Assembly: GCF_000264945.2 (NCBI RefSeq)
Contig: NZ_CP013070.1
Span: forward strand, 558,001-622,000
Source of the DNA: Sphingobium indicum B90A
Lineage (GTDB): Bacteria > Pseudomonadota > Alphaproteobacteria > Sphingomonadales > Sphingomonadaceae
Reading direction: 5' to 3'
Length of the DNA stretch: 64,000 nt
A model generated the notes under the pieces. That model made no database searches, was not told the origin of the DNA, and worked only from the letters and a program-made list of their open reading frames with translations. The translations under genes were made by a program, and so were the position numbers. Positions 28,713-37,527 of the stretch are shown piece by piece; within the stretch, counting starts at the first letter, position 1, and each line of letters opens with the position of its first letter.

Positions 28713-28860
28713 AATCCTCCCTACGCGCAGCGTGGGGAGGGGGGCCGCTCGCGAAGCGAGTGGTGGAGGGGAGCGCCCGCAGGGCGCCGGAGGTCGCGCC
28801 CGATTCCCCTCCACCACGCTTCGCGCGGTCCCCCTCCCCATCTTTCGATGGGGAGGATTA
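28713..28860. repeat. Large two-armed inverted-repeat element downstream of glmS
   Basis: Left arm 28713-28771 (AATCCTCCCTACGCGC onward to GGTGGAGGGG) and right arm 28805-28860 (CCCCTCCACCACGC onward to GGGGAGGATTA) are imperfect inverted copies over about 57 bases, around a 33-base GC-rich core. The repeated unit resembles a dispersed element common in alphaproteobacterial intergenic DNA. No open frame of note lies within. It fills most of the gap between glmS and the convergent GNAT/nitrilase gene and could act as a bidirectional terminator. Confidence 0.8.
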
Positions 28861-28883
28861 GAAAAGTCGGCAATCCACCCCCA

Positions 28884-30494
28884 TCACCCACCCCCAGGCG
28901 CATTATGCCCGCCCGCCGGCACCGGCCCCCCGCTCGGCGCATGGGCATGGTCGGGATTGCTGTCCCAGTCGATATGATAGAGGTCGAACCGCCGGTCGCG
29001 CAGGTTGCGCACTGTGCCCTCCGCCCGCGCCCAGCTCAGGTCGGCCAGGTTCACGTCCGCCATGGTCAGCGTCTCGACATTCTCCGTCGATTCCGCCGCG
29101 ATCCCGTCCCGCGCGAAGGGCAGGTCGCAGGGCGTCAATATCGCGCTCTGGGCATATTGAATGTCCATATTGTCGACGTTCGGCAGGTTGCCGACATTGC
29201 CCGACATCACGACGTAGCATTGATTCTCGATCGCCCGCGCCTGCGCGCAATAGCGCACCCGCATATAGCCCAGCCGCGAGTCGGTGCAGAAGGGCACGAA
29301 GATGATCCGCGCCCCCTGGTCCACCAGCCGCCGCGCCAGTTCCGGAAATTCGCTGTCATAGCAGATCAGCACGCCGATCGGCCCGCAGTCCGTCTGGATC
29401 ACGTCCAGCGAATCCCCGCCCTTGATGTTCCACCAGAAGGCTTCGTTGGGCGTCGGGTGGATCTTCTCCTGCGTGTGCAGCGATCCGTCGCGCAGGGCGA
29501 CATAGGCGATGTTCTGAATGTCGCCATCCTCGGCCCGCGTCGGGTGGGAACCGCCGATGATGTTGATATTATATTCCAGCGCCATCCGCTCCAGTTCGCG
29601 GGTCAGGCGCGGGGTATAGCCGGTCAGCCTGTCGATGGCCTCCGTCGGGGAGAGCTTCTTCGTCTCGTAGGAAAGCAGCGGCAGGGTGAAGAGTTCGGGA
29701 AAGACGATGAAGTCCGACCGATAATCCGCCGCGACGTCGACGAAATATTCGATGTTGCGGATGAATTCGTCGAAATCCTGCACGGCGCGGGCCTGCAACT
29801 GGCAGGTGGCGAGGCGGACGCTCTCCACCCCGCGCGGTACCCGCATTTCCGGCGCTTCGTCGGGATCGACATAGGGATTGCGCCACACCAGATGGGCGGC
29901 GTGCCCGTCGGACTGCCTGTCCTCCGGCAGGTAATTTTCCAGCACGCCCAGCGGCTCAAACTGGTTCTTGAGCTGGAAGCTGATCACCTGGTCGCGCAGC
30001 TTGCCGTGCACCACCTTTTCCAGATAATCGGCCGGGCCGTCGACGCGCCGCCGGGCGCGGGCATAGCCGGGCATGCGCCCCGCGATGACGATGCCGTGCA
30101 GGTCCAGTTCCTCGGCCAGCTCCTTGCGCTCGTCATAGAGGCGCTGGCCGATCCGCAGCCCGCGCAGCTTCGGGTCCACGGCCATCTCATAGCCATAGAG
30201 CCACTCGCCCGCCGCGCTATGCCGCGTGCCGAAGCCGTTGGCGGTGATCTCCTCCCAGTCATGGGCGGAAAAGGCCATGCTCTTGCTGACCCGCATGGTC
30301 GCGCAATAGCCCACGATTTTGTTGTCATAGAGGGCGACGAAGCAGCCGGTCGGGAAATTGTTGATCTGGCCGCGCAGCGTGGCCAGCGAATAATTGGGCA
30401 TTCCGGGATAGACGCGGGCGATCAGCCGCTGGATTCCGCGCACGTCCGCCGGGACCGCCGCCCGAACCTCCAGGCGCTTCTTGGTTGTCGTCAT
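28884..30494 (-). CDS. Bifunctional GNAT N-acetyltransferase / carbon-nitrogen hydrolase
   Basis: A 536-residue fusion. Residues about 1-215 form a GNAT domain (VRAAVPADVRGIQRLI, acetyl-CoA segment LRGLRIGQRLYDERK). Residues about 225-510 form a nitrilase-type amidohydrolase with Glu of FIVFPELFTLP, Lys of HTQEKIHPTP and the Cys nucleophile of IGVLICYDSEFPELAR. B. subtilis YhcX shares this architecture; substrates are unknown. The last 25 residues are Pro/Gly-rich. It is enclosed by two unrelated inverted-repeat elements, at 28713-28860 and 30518-30587. Confidence 0.9.
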   Translation of the reverse strand: MTTTKKRLEVRAAVPADVRGIQRLIARVYPGMPNYSLATLRGQINNFPTGCFVALYDNKIVGYCATMRVSKSMAFSAHDWEEITANGFGTRHSAAGEWLYGYEMAVDPKLRGLRIGQRLYDERKELAEELDLHGIVIAGRMPGYARARRRVDGPADYLEKVVHGKLRDQVISFQLKNQFEPLGVLENYLPEDRQSDGHAAHLVWRNPYVDPDEAPEMRVPRGVESVRLATCQLQARAVQDFDEFIRNIEYFVDVAADYRSDFIVFPELFTLPLLSYETKKLSPTEAIDRLTGYTPRLTRELERMALEYNINIIGGSHPTRAEDGDIQNIAYVALRDGSLHTQEKIHPTPNEAFWWNIKGGDSLDVIQTDCGPIGVLICYDSEFPELARRLVDQGARIIFVPFCTDSRLGYMRVRYCAQARAIENQCYVVMSGNVGNLPNVDNMDIQYAQSAILTPCDLPFARDGIAAESTENVETLTMADVNLADLSWARAEGTVRNLRDRRFDLYHIDWDSNPDHAHAPSGGPVPAGGHNAPGGG

Positions 30495-30517
30495 CTGGTC
30501 GCCTCCTGGTGTAATCG

Positions 30518-30587
30518 CCGTTCGTTTCGAGCGAAGTCGAGAAACGTCATACGCAAAACGTTTCTCGACTTCGCTCGAAACGAACGG
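30518..30587. repeat. Perfect 30-base inverted repeat
   Basis: 30518-30547 and 30558-30587 are exact reverse complements over 30 bases, with a 10-base loop. The arms contain TTCGAGCGAAGTCGAG. It lies upstream of the GNAT/nitrilase gene and downstream of icd, outside the icd terminator. A 30-base exact stem without mismatch suggests recent origin or conservation. Confidence 0.9.
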
Positions 30588-30609
30588 ATGGCAGATTGCC
30601 CGGATATGG

Positions 30610-30640
30610 AAAAGGCGACGCCGGGATGCGGCGCCGCCTC
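30610..30640 (-). terminator. Terminator after icd (minus strand)
   Basis: On the minus strand GGCGGCGCC pairs with GGCGTCGCC (one G-U or mismatch) over a seven-base loop, then TTTTCC. It stands about 50 bases after the icd stop. Confidence 0.8.
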
Positions 30641-30688
30641 GTTCCGTTACCGTATTGAACCTAGGAAGTGCGGATCAGTTCCAGAAGC

Positions 30689-31909
30689 TTATTTCCACTG
30701 ACCCATGGCTTCTTCCAGGTTCACGCGGATCGCCTCGAAGAACTGCTCGGTGGTCATCCACGCCTGTTCCGGACCGATCAGCAGGGCCAGATCCTTGGTC
30801 ATCGCGCCGCTTTCGACGGTTTCGATGCAGACCTTCTCCAGCGTTTCGGCGAATTTGGTGACTTCCGGCGTCTCGTCGAACTTGCCGCGATAGGAAAGGC
30901 CCTGGGTCCAGGCGAAGATCGAGGCGATCGGGTTGGTCGAGGTCGCCTTGCCCTGCTGGTGCTGGCGGTAGTGGCGGGTGACGGTGCCGTGCGCGGCTTC
31001 GGCCTCGACCGTCTTGCCGTCGGGCGAGAGCAGGACGGAGGTCATGAGGCCCAGCGAGCCGAAGCCCTGCGCCACCGTATCCGACTGGACGTCGCCGTCA
31101 TAATTCTTGCAGGCCCAGACGAACTTGCCGCTCCACTTCAGGGCGGACGCGACCATGTCGTCGATCAGGCGATGTTCGTACACCGCGCCCACCGCCTTGA
31201 ACTGGTCGGCGAATTCATTGTCGAACACTTCCTGGAACAGATCCTTGAAGCGGCCGTCATAGGCCTTGAGGATGGTGTTCTTGGTCGAAAGATACAGCGG
31301 CCAGCCCCGGCCCAGCGCATAGTTCATGCTGGCGCGGGCGAAATCGCGGATCGAATCGTCCAGATTGTACATGCCCATGGCGACGCCGGAGCTGGGGAAG
31401 TTGAACACGTCCTTCTCGATCTTCTCGCCATTGGCGCCGTCCCACACCATGCGCAGCTTGCCGGGGCCGGGGACCAGGAAATCGGTGGCGCGATACTGGT
31501 CGCCGAAGGCGTGGCGGCCGATGACGATGGGGTCGGTCCAGCCGGGGACCAGGCGGGGCACGTTGCGGATCACGATGGGTTCGCGGAACACCACGCCGCC
31601 CAGGATGTTGCGGATCGTGCCGTTGGGCGACTTCCACATTTCCTTCAGGCCGAATTCCTCGACGCGGGCTTCGTCCGGGGTGATGGTGGCGCATTTCACG
31701 CCGACGCCATGCTCCTTGATCGCGTTGGCGGAATCGATGGTGATCTGGTCGTTGGTCTCGTCGCGCTTCTCGACGCCCAGGTCGTAATATTTGAGGTCGA
31801 TGTCGAGATAGGGGAGGATGAGGCGCTCGCGAATCCACTGCCAGATGATCCGCGTCATTTCGTCGCCGTCGATCTCCACGACGGGGTTCTTCACCTTGAT
31901 CTTAGCCAT
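30689..31909 (-). CDS. icd: NADP-dependent isocitrate dehydrogenase
   Basis: A 406-residue homodimeric NADP-IDH of the eukaryote-like subfamily [19 protein letters not shown] at the N-terminus, [19 protein letters not shown] (phosphate/substrate site), and [13 protein letters not shown] with [15 protein letters not shown] further on. It converts isocitrate to 2-oxoglutarate, the substrate of the SucA-SucB-Lpd complex encoded earlier in the window. A good promoter lies upstream on the minus strand and a terminator follows, so it is a single-gene unit. Confidence 0.97.
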   Translation of the reverse strand: MAKIKVKNPVVEIDGDEMTRIIWQWIRERLILPYLDIDLKYYDLGVEKRDETNDQITIDSANAIKEHGVGVKCATITPDEARVEEFGLKEMWKSPNGTIRNILGGVVFREPIVIRNVPRLVPGWTDPIVIGRHAFGDQYRATDFLVPGPGKLRMVWDGANGEKIEKDVFNFPSSGVAMGMYNLDDSIRDFARASMNYALGRGWPLYLSTKNTILKAYDGRFKDLFQEVFDNEFADQFKAVGAVYEHRLIDDMVASALKWSGKFVWACKNYDGDVQSDTVAQGFGSLGLMTSVLLSPDGKTVEAEAAHGTVTRHYRQHQQGKATSTNPIASIFAWTQGLSYRGKFDETPEVTKFAETLEKVCIETVESGAMTKDLALLIGPEQAWMTTEQFFEAIRVNLEEAMGQWK

Positions 31910-31951
31910 AGCGCCTGTTCCGCTTTCTTCGTTCGGGTGGAATTTGGGTCC

Positions 31952-31980
31952 GCACTAGGCAAAGCGGCGGCAATGTTCAA
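31952..31980 (-). promoter_or_regulatory. Candidate sigma-70 promoter of icd
   Basis: Minus strand TTGAAC (31975-31980), 17-base spacer, TAGTGC (31952-31957). Transcription would begin about 35 bases before the icd ATG. Spacing is ideal; the -10 is weak. Confidence 0.45.
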
Positions 31981-32162
31981 CCGGCTGTGTGCGGATTCGA
32001 CCGGAAATGAGCAGTCTTGGCCCCAACTTCCCTGCTCTTGCGAAGCAGGAGCAACTATAGGTCTCGACCGGATGCCCCCTCGCTTGGGTCGGGATCATTT
32101 CATGACCCTCCCGCCAGCATCGGACGTTGTCACTCCAACCGACTGTGCCTAAAGACGATGCC

Positions 32163-32897
32163 ATGGAAAATGACGAACTGACCGTCGCGCTGGGCGGCAA
32201 TGTGAAATGGCGCTTCCCTTCGGTGCATCCGGAGGGGGTGAAATTCGGCCTGATCGCGGCGGCCATCACCGCGCTGCTGTTCCTGGTCGGCTGGGAAGTG
32301 CTCGGCTGGCTGATGGTGATGGCGACGATCTGGGTGCTGGCCTTCTTCCGCGATCCGGTCCGCGCCGTGCCGCAGGACGAGCGCGCCATCGTCGCGCCCG
32401 CCGACGGGCTGGTGACGCTGATCCAGCGGGTGCCGCCGCCGCGCGAGATGGCGGGGCCGGACGGCCTGGGCGACCAGCCCATGATCCGGGTGTCGATATT
32501 CATGAGCGTGTTCGACGTGCACATCAACCGCACGCCCATCGGCGGGACGGTGAAGTCGGTCGTCTATATTTCCGGCAAGTTCCTGAACGCCGACCTCGAC
32601 AAGGCGAGCGAGGATAATGAGCGGCAGCATATCCTGGTCGAACGGCATGATGGCGTGCGCATCGGCTTCACCCAGATCGCGGGCCTTGTGGCGCGGCGGA
32701 TCGTGCCCTTCGTGAAGCCGGGCGACATGGTCGCCGCCGGGCAGCGCATCGGCCTGATCCGCTTCGGTAGCCGGGTCGACGTCTATCTGCCCGCCGGAAC
32801 CGCGCCCCGCGTCGTGCTGGGCCAGCGCACCGTCGCGGGCGAGACGATCCTGGGCCAGATAGGCGACATGCGGGTGATTTCGGGGATTCAGCAATAA
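32163..32897 (+). CDS. psd: Phosphatidylserine decarboxylase proenzyme
   Basis: A 244-residue short-type PSD. After a hydrophobic segment ([20 protein letters not shown]) come [33 protein letters not shown] and the self-processing site [13 protein letters not shown], where cleavage before Ser forms the pyruvoyl group. It makes phosphatidylethanolamine. ATG at 32163 (MENDELTV) is chosen over an upstream TTG. pssA, which makes its substrate, starts at the last base of the psd stop. Confidence 0.95.
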   Translation: MENDELTVALGGNVKWRFPSVHPEGVKFGLIAAAITALLFLVGWEVLGWLMVMATIWVLAFFRDPVRAVPQDERAIVAPADGLVTLIQRVPPPREMAGPDGLGDQPMIRVSIFMSVFDVHINRTPIGGTVKSVVYISGKFLNADLDKASEDNERQHILVERHDGVRIGFTQIAGLVARRIVPFVKPGDMVAAGQRIGLIRFGSRVDVYLPAGTAPRVVLGQRTVAGETILGQIGDMRVISGIQQ

Positions 32898-33676
32898 TGC
32901 GACGGCGGCGCGCCATTCCGCGAGGCCTGCGCCGGGGGATCACCCTGCGGATGGTGGCGCCCAACGCGGTGACGGCGATGGCGCTGTGCTTCGGCCTGAC
33001 CGGCGTGCGCTACGGCATTTCAGGGGAGTGGGAGAGGGCCGTGCTCTCCATCCTGATTGCCGGAGTGCTGGACGGGCTGGACGGCCGCATCGCCCGGCTG
33101 CTGCGGGGCGAGAGCCGCTTCGGCGCGGAACTGGATTCGCTGTCGGACTCCATCGCTTTCGGCGTGGCGCCCGCATTGGTCCTCTATCTCTGGTCGCTCC
33201 ACGCCATGCCGAAATTCGGCTGGATCTTTGCGCTGGCGCATGCGCTGTCCTGCGCGCTGCGGCTGGCGCGGTTCAACGCCAATATCGATGCGGACGTGCA
33301 GCCGCACAAATCGGCCGGTTTCCTGACCGGCGTTCCCGCGCCCGCCGGGGCCGGGCTGGCCTTCGTGCCGCTCTATCTCTGGCTGGTGACGGGCGAGCCG
33401 CTGTTCCGCGCATGGTATGTGGTGGCGCCCTGGGCCGGCTTCACCGCCTTCCTGATGATCTCCAACATCGCGACCTATAGCTGGTCGGCGCTGCGCCTGC
33501 GCAAGCGCATCAGGCTGGAGGCGATTGCCCTCGCCGGATTGCTGGCCGCGCTGCTGATCACCGATCCCTGGCTGACGCTGCTGGCCCTGTGCGCCTTCTA
33601 CCTCGCCCTCATCCCCTTCGGCATGCTCTCCTACGCCAGGGTGCGGCGGCAGCGGGCGGGCGAGGAGACGGCCTGA
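32897..33676 (+). CDS. pssA: CDP-diacylglycerol-serine O-phosphatidyltransferase
   Basis: A 259-residue membrane protein with about seven helices and the signature DGRIARLLRG then FGAELDSLSD, matching DG-x2-AR-x8-G-x3-D-x3-D. It is the type II PssA that transfers phosphatidate from CDP-DAG to serine. It overlaps psd (TAATG) and so is translated with it. CDP-DAG comes from CdsA, encoded at 38.3 kb. Confidence 0.95.
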   Translation: MRRRRAIPRGLRRGITLRMVAPNAVTAMALCFGLTGVRYGISGEWERAVLSILIAGVLDGLDGRIARLLRGESRFGAELDSLSDSIAFGVAPALVLYLWSLHAMPKFGWIFALAHALSCALRLARFNANIDADVQPHKSAGFLTGVPAPAGAGLAFVPLYLWLVTGEPLFRAWYVVAPWAGFTAFLMISNIATYSWSALRLRKRIRLEAIALAGLLAALLITDPWLTLLALCAFYLALIPFGMLSYARVRRQRAGEETA

Positions 33677-33679
33677 TCT

Positions 33680-33904
33680 TCAGGCGGCAAGGGCGGCGGC
33701 CAGCACCGGAACAGCCCGCCGGGTCGAAGGGGCGGCGCGCCGGCGGCTGATCCGCAGGCGATAGACCGGCACCTCCCGCGGGATGGGTTCGAACGTCAGC
33801 GCCGCGACCATCTTGTCATGATAGAGCATCAGCATGCCGACGATGGTTCCCGCCGCCAGCAGGAACGATCCGATGAAAACAAATGCTGCGACCAGTGCGA
33901 ACAT
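33680..33904 (-). CDS. Small hypothetical membrane protein
   Basis: A 74-residue frame from ATG at 33902-33904: one membrane helix (MFALVAAFVFIGSFLLAAGTIVG kept here only as a description of residues 1-23), then a basic tail with RRRAAPSTRR. No family is recognised. The open frame continues to 34087, but the upstream part covers the rpsB promoter region and lacks coding character. It is convergent with pssA, three bases from its stop. Confidence 0.5.
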   Translation of the reverse strand: MFALVAAFVFIGSFLLAAGTIVGMLMLYHDKMVAALTFEPIPREVPVYRLRISRRRAAPSTRRAVPVLAAALAA

Positions 33905-34030
33905 AAGCAGATCACTTTCTGTCTTGCCATTTTCACGGCATGGCTCACTATACCCAGCGCAAACCGCGTAAATCCGCTGTTTGTTCCCGATGTTCTCCTT
34001 ATGTTCCATCCGGAACGGCAAGTCAAGCCC

Positions 34031-34059
34031 TTGCATTGCTTCTCCCGGCCCGCTAAAGG
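34031..34059 (+). promoter_or_regulatory. Candidate promoter of rpsB-tsf
   Basis: TTGCAT (34031-34036), 17-base spacer, TAAAGG (34054-34059). Transcription would start about 85 bases before the rpsB ATG. A similar layout, TTGCTT-N17-TAACGG, precedes rpmE. Confidence 0.45.
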
Positions 34060-34152
34060 CGCGCCCATTCCACATGGGAATCGACATATCCGGTGCTGCG
34101 GCGCGACGCCCAGTTCCTGATTCCCAGAGGTCAAACCGGAAGGAGAAATATT

Positions 34153-34911
34153 ATGGCGGCTCCTGTCGTCACCATGCACCAATTGATCGAGGCCGGCGCC
34201 CATTTCGGCCACCAGACCCACCGCTGGAACCCGCGCATGAAGCCGTACATCTTCGGCGAGCGCAACGGCATCCACATCCTCGACCTGTCGCAGACCGTGC
34301 CGCTCTTCGGCCGCGCGCTGGACTTCGTTTCCGCGACCGTCGCCGCCGGCGGCAAGGTGCTGTTCGTCGGCACCAAGCGCCAGGCGCAGGATCCCATCGC
34401 CGAAGCCGCCCGCAAGTCGGGCCAGCATTTCGTCAACCATCGCTGGCTGGGCGGCATGCTCACCAACTGGAAGACCATTTCCGGTTCGATCAAGCGTCTG
34501 AAGACCCTGGAAGAGAAGCTGTCGGGCGACACCCACGGCTTCACCAAGAAGGAAGTGCTCCAGATGACTCGCGAGCGCGAGAAGCTGGAACTGTCGCTGG
34601 GCGGTATCCGCGACATGAACGGCATTCCCGACGTCATGTTCGTGATCGACGCCAACAAGGAAGAACTGGCGATCAAGGAAGCCAACACGCTGGGCATCCC
34701 GGTCGTCGCGATCCTCGATTCGAACGTCTCGCCCGACGGCATCGCCTTCCCGGTTCCGGCGAACGATGACGCCAGCCGCGCCATCCGCCTCTATTGCGAC
34801 GCCATCGCCGCCGCCGCCACCAAGGGCAACCGCGGCGCGCAGCAGGCTTCGGGCGTCGACCTCGGCGCTCTGGACGAGCCCGCCGCTGAAGAGGTCGTTG
34901 TCGAAGCCTGA
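34153..34911 (+). CDS. rpsB: 30S ribosomal protein S2
   Basis: A 252-residue S2. [20 protein letters not shown] and [17 protein letters not shown] are family-specific, with [14 protein letters not shown] and [19 protein letters not shown] later. It belongs to the 30S subunit near the anti-SD region. The ATG at 34153 has AGGAGAA in front. It heads the rpsB-tsf-pyrH-frr group. The last 20 residues (Ala/Glu-rich) are a lineage extension. Confidence 0.97.
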   Translation: MAAPVVTMHQLIEAGAHFGHQTHRWNPRMKPYIFGERNGIHILDLSQTVPLFGRALDFVSATVAAGGKVLFVGTKRQAQDPIAEAARKSGQHFVNHRWLGGMLTNWKTISGSIKRLKTLEEKLSGDTHGFTKKEVLQMTREREKLELSLGGIRDMNGIPDVMFVIDANKEELAIKEANTLGIPVVAILDSNVSPDGIAFPVPANDDASRAIRLYCDAIAAAATKGNRGAQQASGVDLGALDEPAAEEVVVEA

Positions 34912-34923
34912 TATTTCCTTTCC

Positions 34924-34968
34924 CGTTCGGGCTGAGCCTGTCGAAGCCCTCTTCTTCATTTGAAGAGG
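34924..34968. repeat. Dispersed repeat fragment and small hairpin after rpsB
   Basis: GTTCGGGCTGAGCCTGTCGA (from 34926) is a unit I recognise as frequent in sphingomonad intergenic DNA. It is directly followed by a seven-base perfect stem, CCTCTTC (34948-34954) with GAAGAGG (34962-34968). Together they lie between rpsB and tsf and may shape rpsB 3' ends. Confidence 0.5.
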
Positions 34969-35029
34969 CGCGGCCCCAGGGCGGACGGAGACGGGAAACG
35001 GAGACTTCGAACTGAAAGATTGACGGCGT

Positions 35030-35057
35030 AGGGCGCACTCTTCCGGAGATGCGCCCT
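35030..35057 (+). other. Stem-loop in the tsf leader
   Basis: AGGGCGCA (35030-35037) and TGCGCCCT (35050-35057) form an eight-base perfect stem with a 12-base loop, 41 bases before the tsf start. No T run follows, so an mRNA structure or attenuator between rpsB and tsf is more likely than a terminator. Confidence 0.5.
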
Positions 35058-35098
35058 CCCGCATATTTGAACCATCCGAAACATTTAGGAGCCGAAAC

Positions 35099-35989
35099 AT
35101 GGCCGAAATTACCGCTGCCGCCGTCAAGGAACTGCGCGACCGTTCGGGCGCGGGCATGATGGACTGCAAGAAGGCGCTCACCGAAGCCAATGGCGATATC
35201 GAGGCCGCGACCGACTGGCTGCGCGCCAAGGGCCTGGCCGCCGCGCAGAAGAAGTCCAGCCGCACCGCCGCCGAAGGCCTGGTCGGCGTGGCCGTCGCCG
35301 GGACCAAGGGCGTCGCCGTCGAAGTGAACAGCGAAACCGACTTCGTCGCCAAGAACGACCAGTTCCAGGATTTCGTCCGCACCGTGTCGGCCATCGCGCT
35401 GGAACAGGGCGTGGCCGATGCCGAAGCGCTGTCGAACGCCGCCTATCCGTCGGGCGGCACCGTCGCTGAAAAGCTGGTCGCCAACATCGCCACCATCGGC
35501 GAGAACCAGACCCTGCGCCGCGTCGGCCAGGTCGAGGTGAGCCAGGGCGTGGTCGTTCCCTATGTCCACAACGCCGCCGCTCCGGGCCTGGGCAAGATCG
35601 GCGTTCTGGTCGCGCTGGAGGGCGATGCCCCGGCTGACGTTCTGGAGCCGCTGGGCAAGCAGATCGCGATGCACATCGCCGCCGCCTTCCCGCTGGCCCT
35701 GTCGGCCGCCGACATCGATCCCGCCCTGCTGGAGCGCGAGCGCGCCATCGCCGCCGAAAAGGCCGCCGAATCGGGCAAGCCCGCCGAGATCGTCGCCAAG
35801 ATGGTCGACGGCGCGGTCGCCAAGTTCGCCAAGGAGCAGGCCCTGCTCAGCCAGCTTTTCGTGATGGACAACAAGACCCCGGTCGCCGATGTCGTCGCCA
35901 AGGCGGCGAAGGAAGCCGGCGCGTCGATCACGCTGAAAAACTATGTCCGCTTCCAGCTCGGCGAAGGCATCGAGAAGGAAACGAGCGAC
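35099..35989 (+). other. Conserved core of elongation factor Ts inside tsf
   Basis: Placed to mark the translated core: [17 protein letters not shown] at about residues 18-34, and the EF-Tu contact segment [14 protein letters not shown] at about 78-91. The full gene entry follows. Confidence 0.3.
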
Positions 35990-36025
35990 TTCGCCGCCGA
36001 AGTGGCCGCGGCCGCGGGCGTCTGA
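35099..36025 (+). CDS. tsf: Elongation factor Ts
   Basis: A 308-residue EF-Ts, the nucleotide-exchange factor for EF-Tu. The N-terminal UBA-like domain has [19 protein letters not shown]; the core has [10 protein letters not shown]; the C-terminal part has a long coiled region [20 protein letters not shown] and ends [16 protein letters not shown]. The start is preceded by AGGAG (TTTAGGAGCCGAAACATG). It lies between rpsB and pyrH in the usual order. Confidence 0.97.
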   Translation: MAEITAAAVKELRDRSGAGMMDCKKALTEANGDIEAATDWLRAKGLAAAQKKSSRTAAEGLVGVAVAGTKGVAVEVNSETDFVAKNDQFQDFVRTVSAIALEQGVADAEALSNAAYPSGGTVAEKLVANIATIGENQTLRRVGQVEVSQGVVVPYVHNAAAPGLGKIGVLVALEGDAPADVLEPLGKQIAMHIAAAFPLALSAADIDPALLERERAIAAEKAAESGKPAEIVAKMVDGAVAKFAKEQALLSQLFVMDNKTPVADVVAKAAKEAGASITLKNYVRFQLGEGIEKETSDFAAEVAAAAGV

Positions 36026-36036
36026 TCCGATAGACG

Positions 36037-36091
36037 GTTCGCTTCGGGCGGTGTCGGGAGGCTGAGGCCGCTCGACAAGCCGGAAGCGAAC
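36037..36091. repeat. Imperfect inverted repeat after tsf
   Basis: GTTCGCTTC (36037-36045) and GAAGCGAAC (36083-36091) flank a centre containing CTCGACAAGCC, which resembles part of the repeat unit at 34926. Probably a degraded intergenic repeat. Confidence 0.45.
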
Positions 36092-36128
36092 GCTAAGGAA
36101 GTTCGGGACTTAAAACCCCGCTTCCCAT

Positions 36129-36160
36129 AATGGCGCGCGCTGCTTAAGGTGCGCGCCATT
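36129..36160 (+). terminator. Hairpin/terminator between tsf and pyrH
   Basis: AATGGCGCGC (36129-36138) and GCGCGCCATT (36151-36160) form a perfect 10-base stem with a 12-base loop, followed by TCCTTG. The T run is poor, so termination may be partial. Confidence 0.6.
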
Positions 36161-36194
36161 TCCTTGCCCGAATATAAAAGGAATATTGCCCCGC

Positions 36195-36920
36195 ATGTCT
36201 CGCCCAGCCTTCAAGCGCATCCTGCTGAAACTTTCGGGCGAAGTGCTGATGGGGCAGGGGCAGTTCGGCATAGAGCCGGAGACGGTGAACCGCGTCGCGG
36301 GCGAGATCGCGGCCGCCAAGGATGCAGGCTTCGAACTGTGCGTCGTCGTTGGCGGCGGCAATATCTTCCGGGGCCTGGCGGGCGCCGCCAAGGGCTTCGA
36401 CCGGGCGAGCGCCGACTATATGGGCATGCTCGCCACCGTCATGAACGCGCTGGCGGTGCAGAATGCGCTGGAAAAGCTGGGCTACGACACCCGCGTCCAG
36501 TCCGCCATCCCCATGGCCTCCGTCTGCGAACCCTATATCCGGCGCAAGGCGGTGCGGCACATGGAAAAGGGCCGGATCGTCATCTTCGCGGCGGGCACCG
36601 GCAGCCCCTTCTTCACTACCGACACCACGGCGGCGCTGCGGGCGGCCGAAATGAACTGCGACGCGCTGTTCAAGGGCACCAGCGTCGACGGCATCTACAA
36701 TGCCGATCCCAAGCAGGTGCCGGACGCGGCCCGCTATGAGGAGATCAGCTTCGACCGCGTGCTGAACGACAATCTGAAGGTCATGGACGCAAGCGCCATT
36801 GCCCTTTGCCGCGAAAACAATATTCCCATCGTCGTGTTCAACATCCGCGAAACCGGCAATCTGGCGAAGGTGCTGGCGGGCGACGGTGTGGCGACGATCG
36901 TGCAAAATCAGGAGCGCTGA
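36195..36920 (+). CDS. pyrH: Uridylate kinase
   Basis: A 241-residue UMP kinase of the amino-acid-kinase fold: [59 protein letters not shown] and [13 protein letters not shown]. It makes UDP from UMP. ATG at 36195 is used; TTG at 36186 is an unlikely upstream alternative. frr starts six bases after the stop. Confidence 0.96.
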   Translation: MSRPAFKRILLKLSGEVLMGQGQFGIEPETVNRVAGEIAAAKDAGFELCVVVGGGNIFRGLAGAAKGFDRASADYMGMLATVMNALAVQNALEKLGYDTRVQSAIPMASVCEPYIRRKAVRHMEKGRIVIFAAGTGSPFFTTDTTAALRAAEMNCDALFKGTSVDGIYNADPKQVPDAARYEEISFDRVLNDNLKVMDASAIALCRENNIPIVVFNIRETGNLAKVLAGDGVATIVQNQER

Positions 36921-36926
36921 AAGAAA

Positions 36927-37484
36927 ATGGCTCAATATGACAAGGCCGACCTCGAACGCCGCATGGCGGGCGCCGTCGAATCGCTGAAGGGCGATCTGTC
37001 GGGCCTGCGCACCGGCCGGGCGAATATCCAGCTTCTCGATCCGGTGACGGTCGAGGTTTATGGCGCGCATATGCCGCTCAATCAGGTCGCGACCGTTTCC
37101 GCGCCCGAACCGCGCATGCTTTCCGTGCAGGTGTGGGACAAGAGCAATGTCGGTCCGGTGGACAAGGCGATCCGTTCGGCGGGCCTGGGCCTCAACCCCA
37201 TTGTCGACGGCCAGACGCTGCGCCTGCCTATCCCCGACCTGACGGAGGAACGCCGCAAGGAACTGGCCAAGCTCGCCAGCAAATATGCGGAGGGCGCCCG
37301 CATCGCCGTCCGCAATGTCCGCCGCGACGGCATGGACAGCCTGAAGACCGACGAGAAGAAGGGCGAGATCAGCGAGGACGAGCGCAAGCGCAAGGAAACC
37401 GAGGTTCAGAAGCTGACCGACAGCACCATAGCGGACATCGACGCGGCGACTGCGGCGAAGGAGAAGGAAATTCTCGGTCAGTGA
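36927..37484 (+). CDS. frr: Ribosome recycling factor
   Basis: A 185-residue RRF. It shows [20 protein letters not shown] at the domain hinge, with [30 protein letters not shown] and [10 protein letters not shown] in the long-helix bundle. With EF-G it splits post-termination ribosomes. It is tightly linked to pyrH. Confidence 0.97.
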   Translation: MAQYDKADLERRMAGAVESLKGDLSGLRTGRANIQLLDPVTVEVYGAHMPLNQVATVSAPEPRMLSVQVWDKSNVGPVDKAIRSAGLGLNPIVDGQTLRLPIPDLTEERRKELAKLASKYAEGARIAVRNVRRDGMDSLKTDEKKGEISEDERKRKETEVQKLTDSTIADIDAATAAKEKEILGQ

Positions 37485-37527
37485 TCCGGGGCTTTCCTTT
37501 CGCGGCCAAAGCACGCATTCCTGTCTG

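Noticed and set aside
33905..34087. N-terminal extension of the small protein at 33680
   Set aside because: This part covers the rpsB promoter region and has no domain-like composition; ATG at 33902-33904 right before the membrane helix is a better start.
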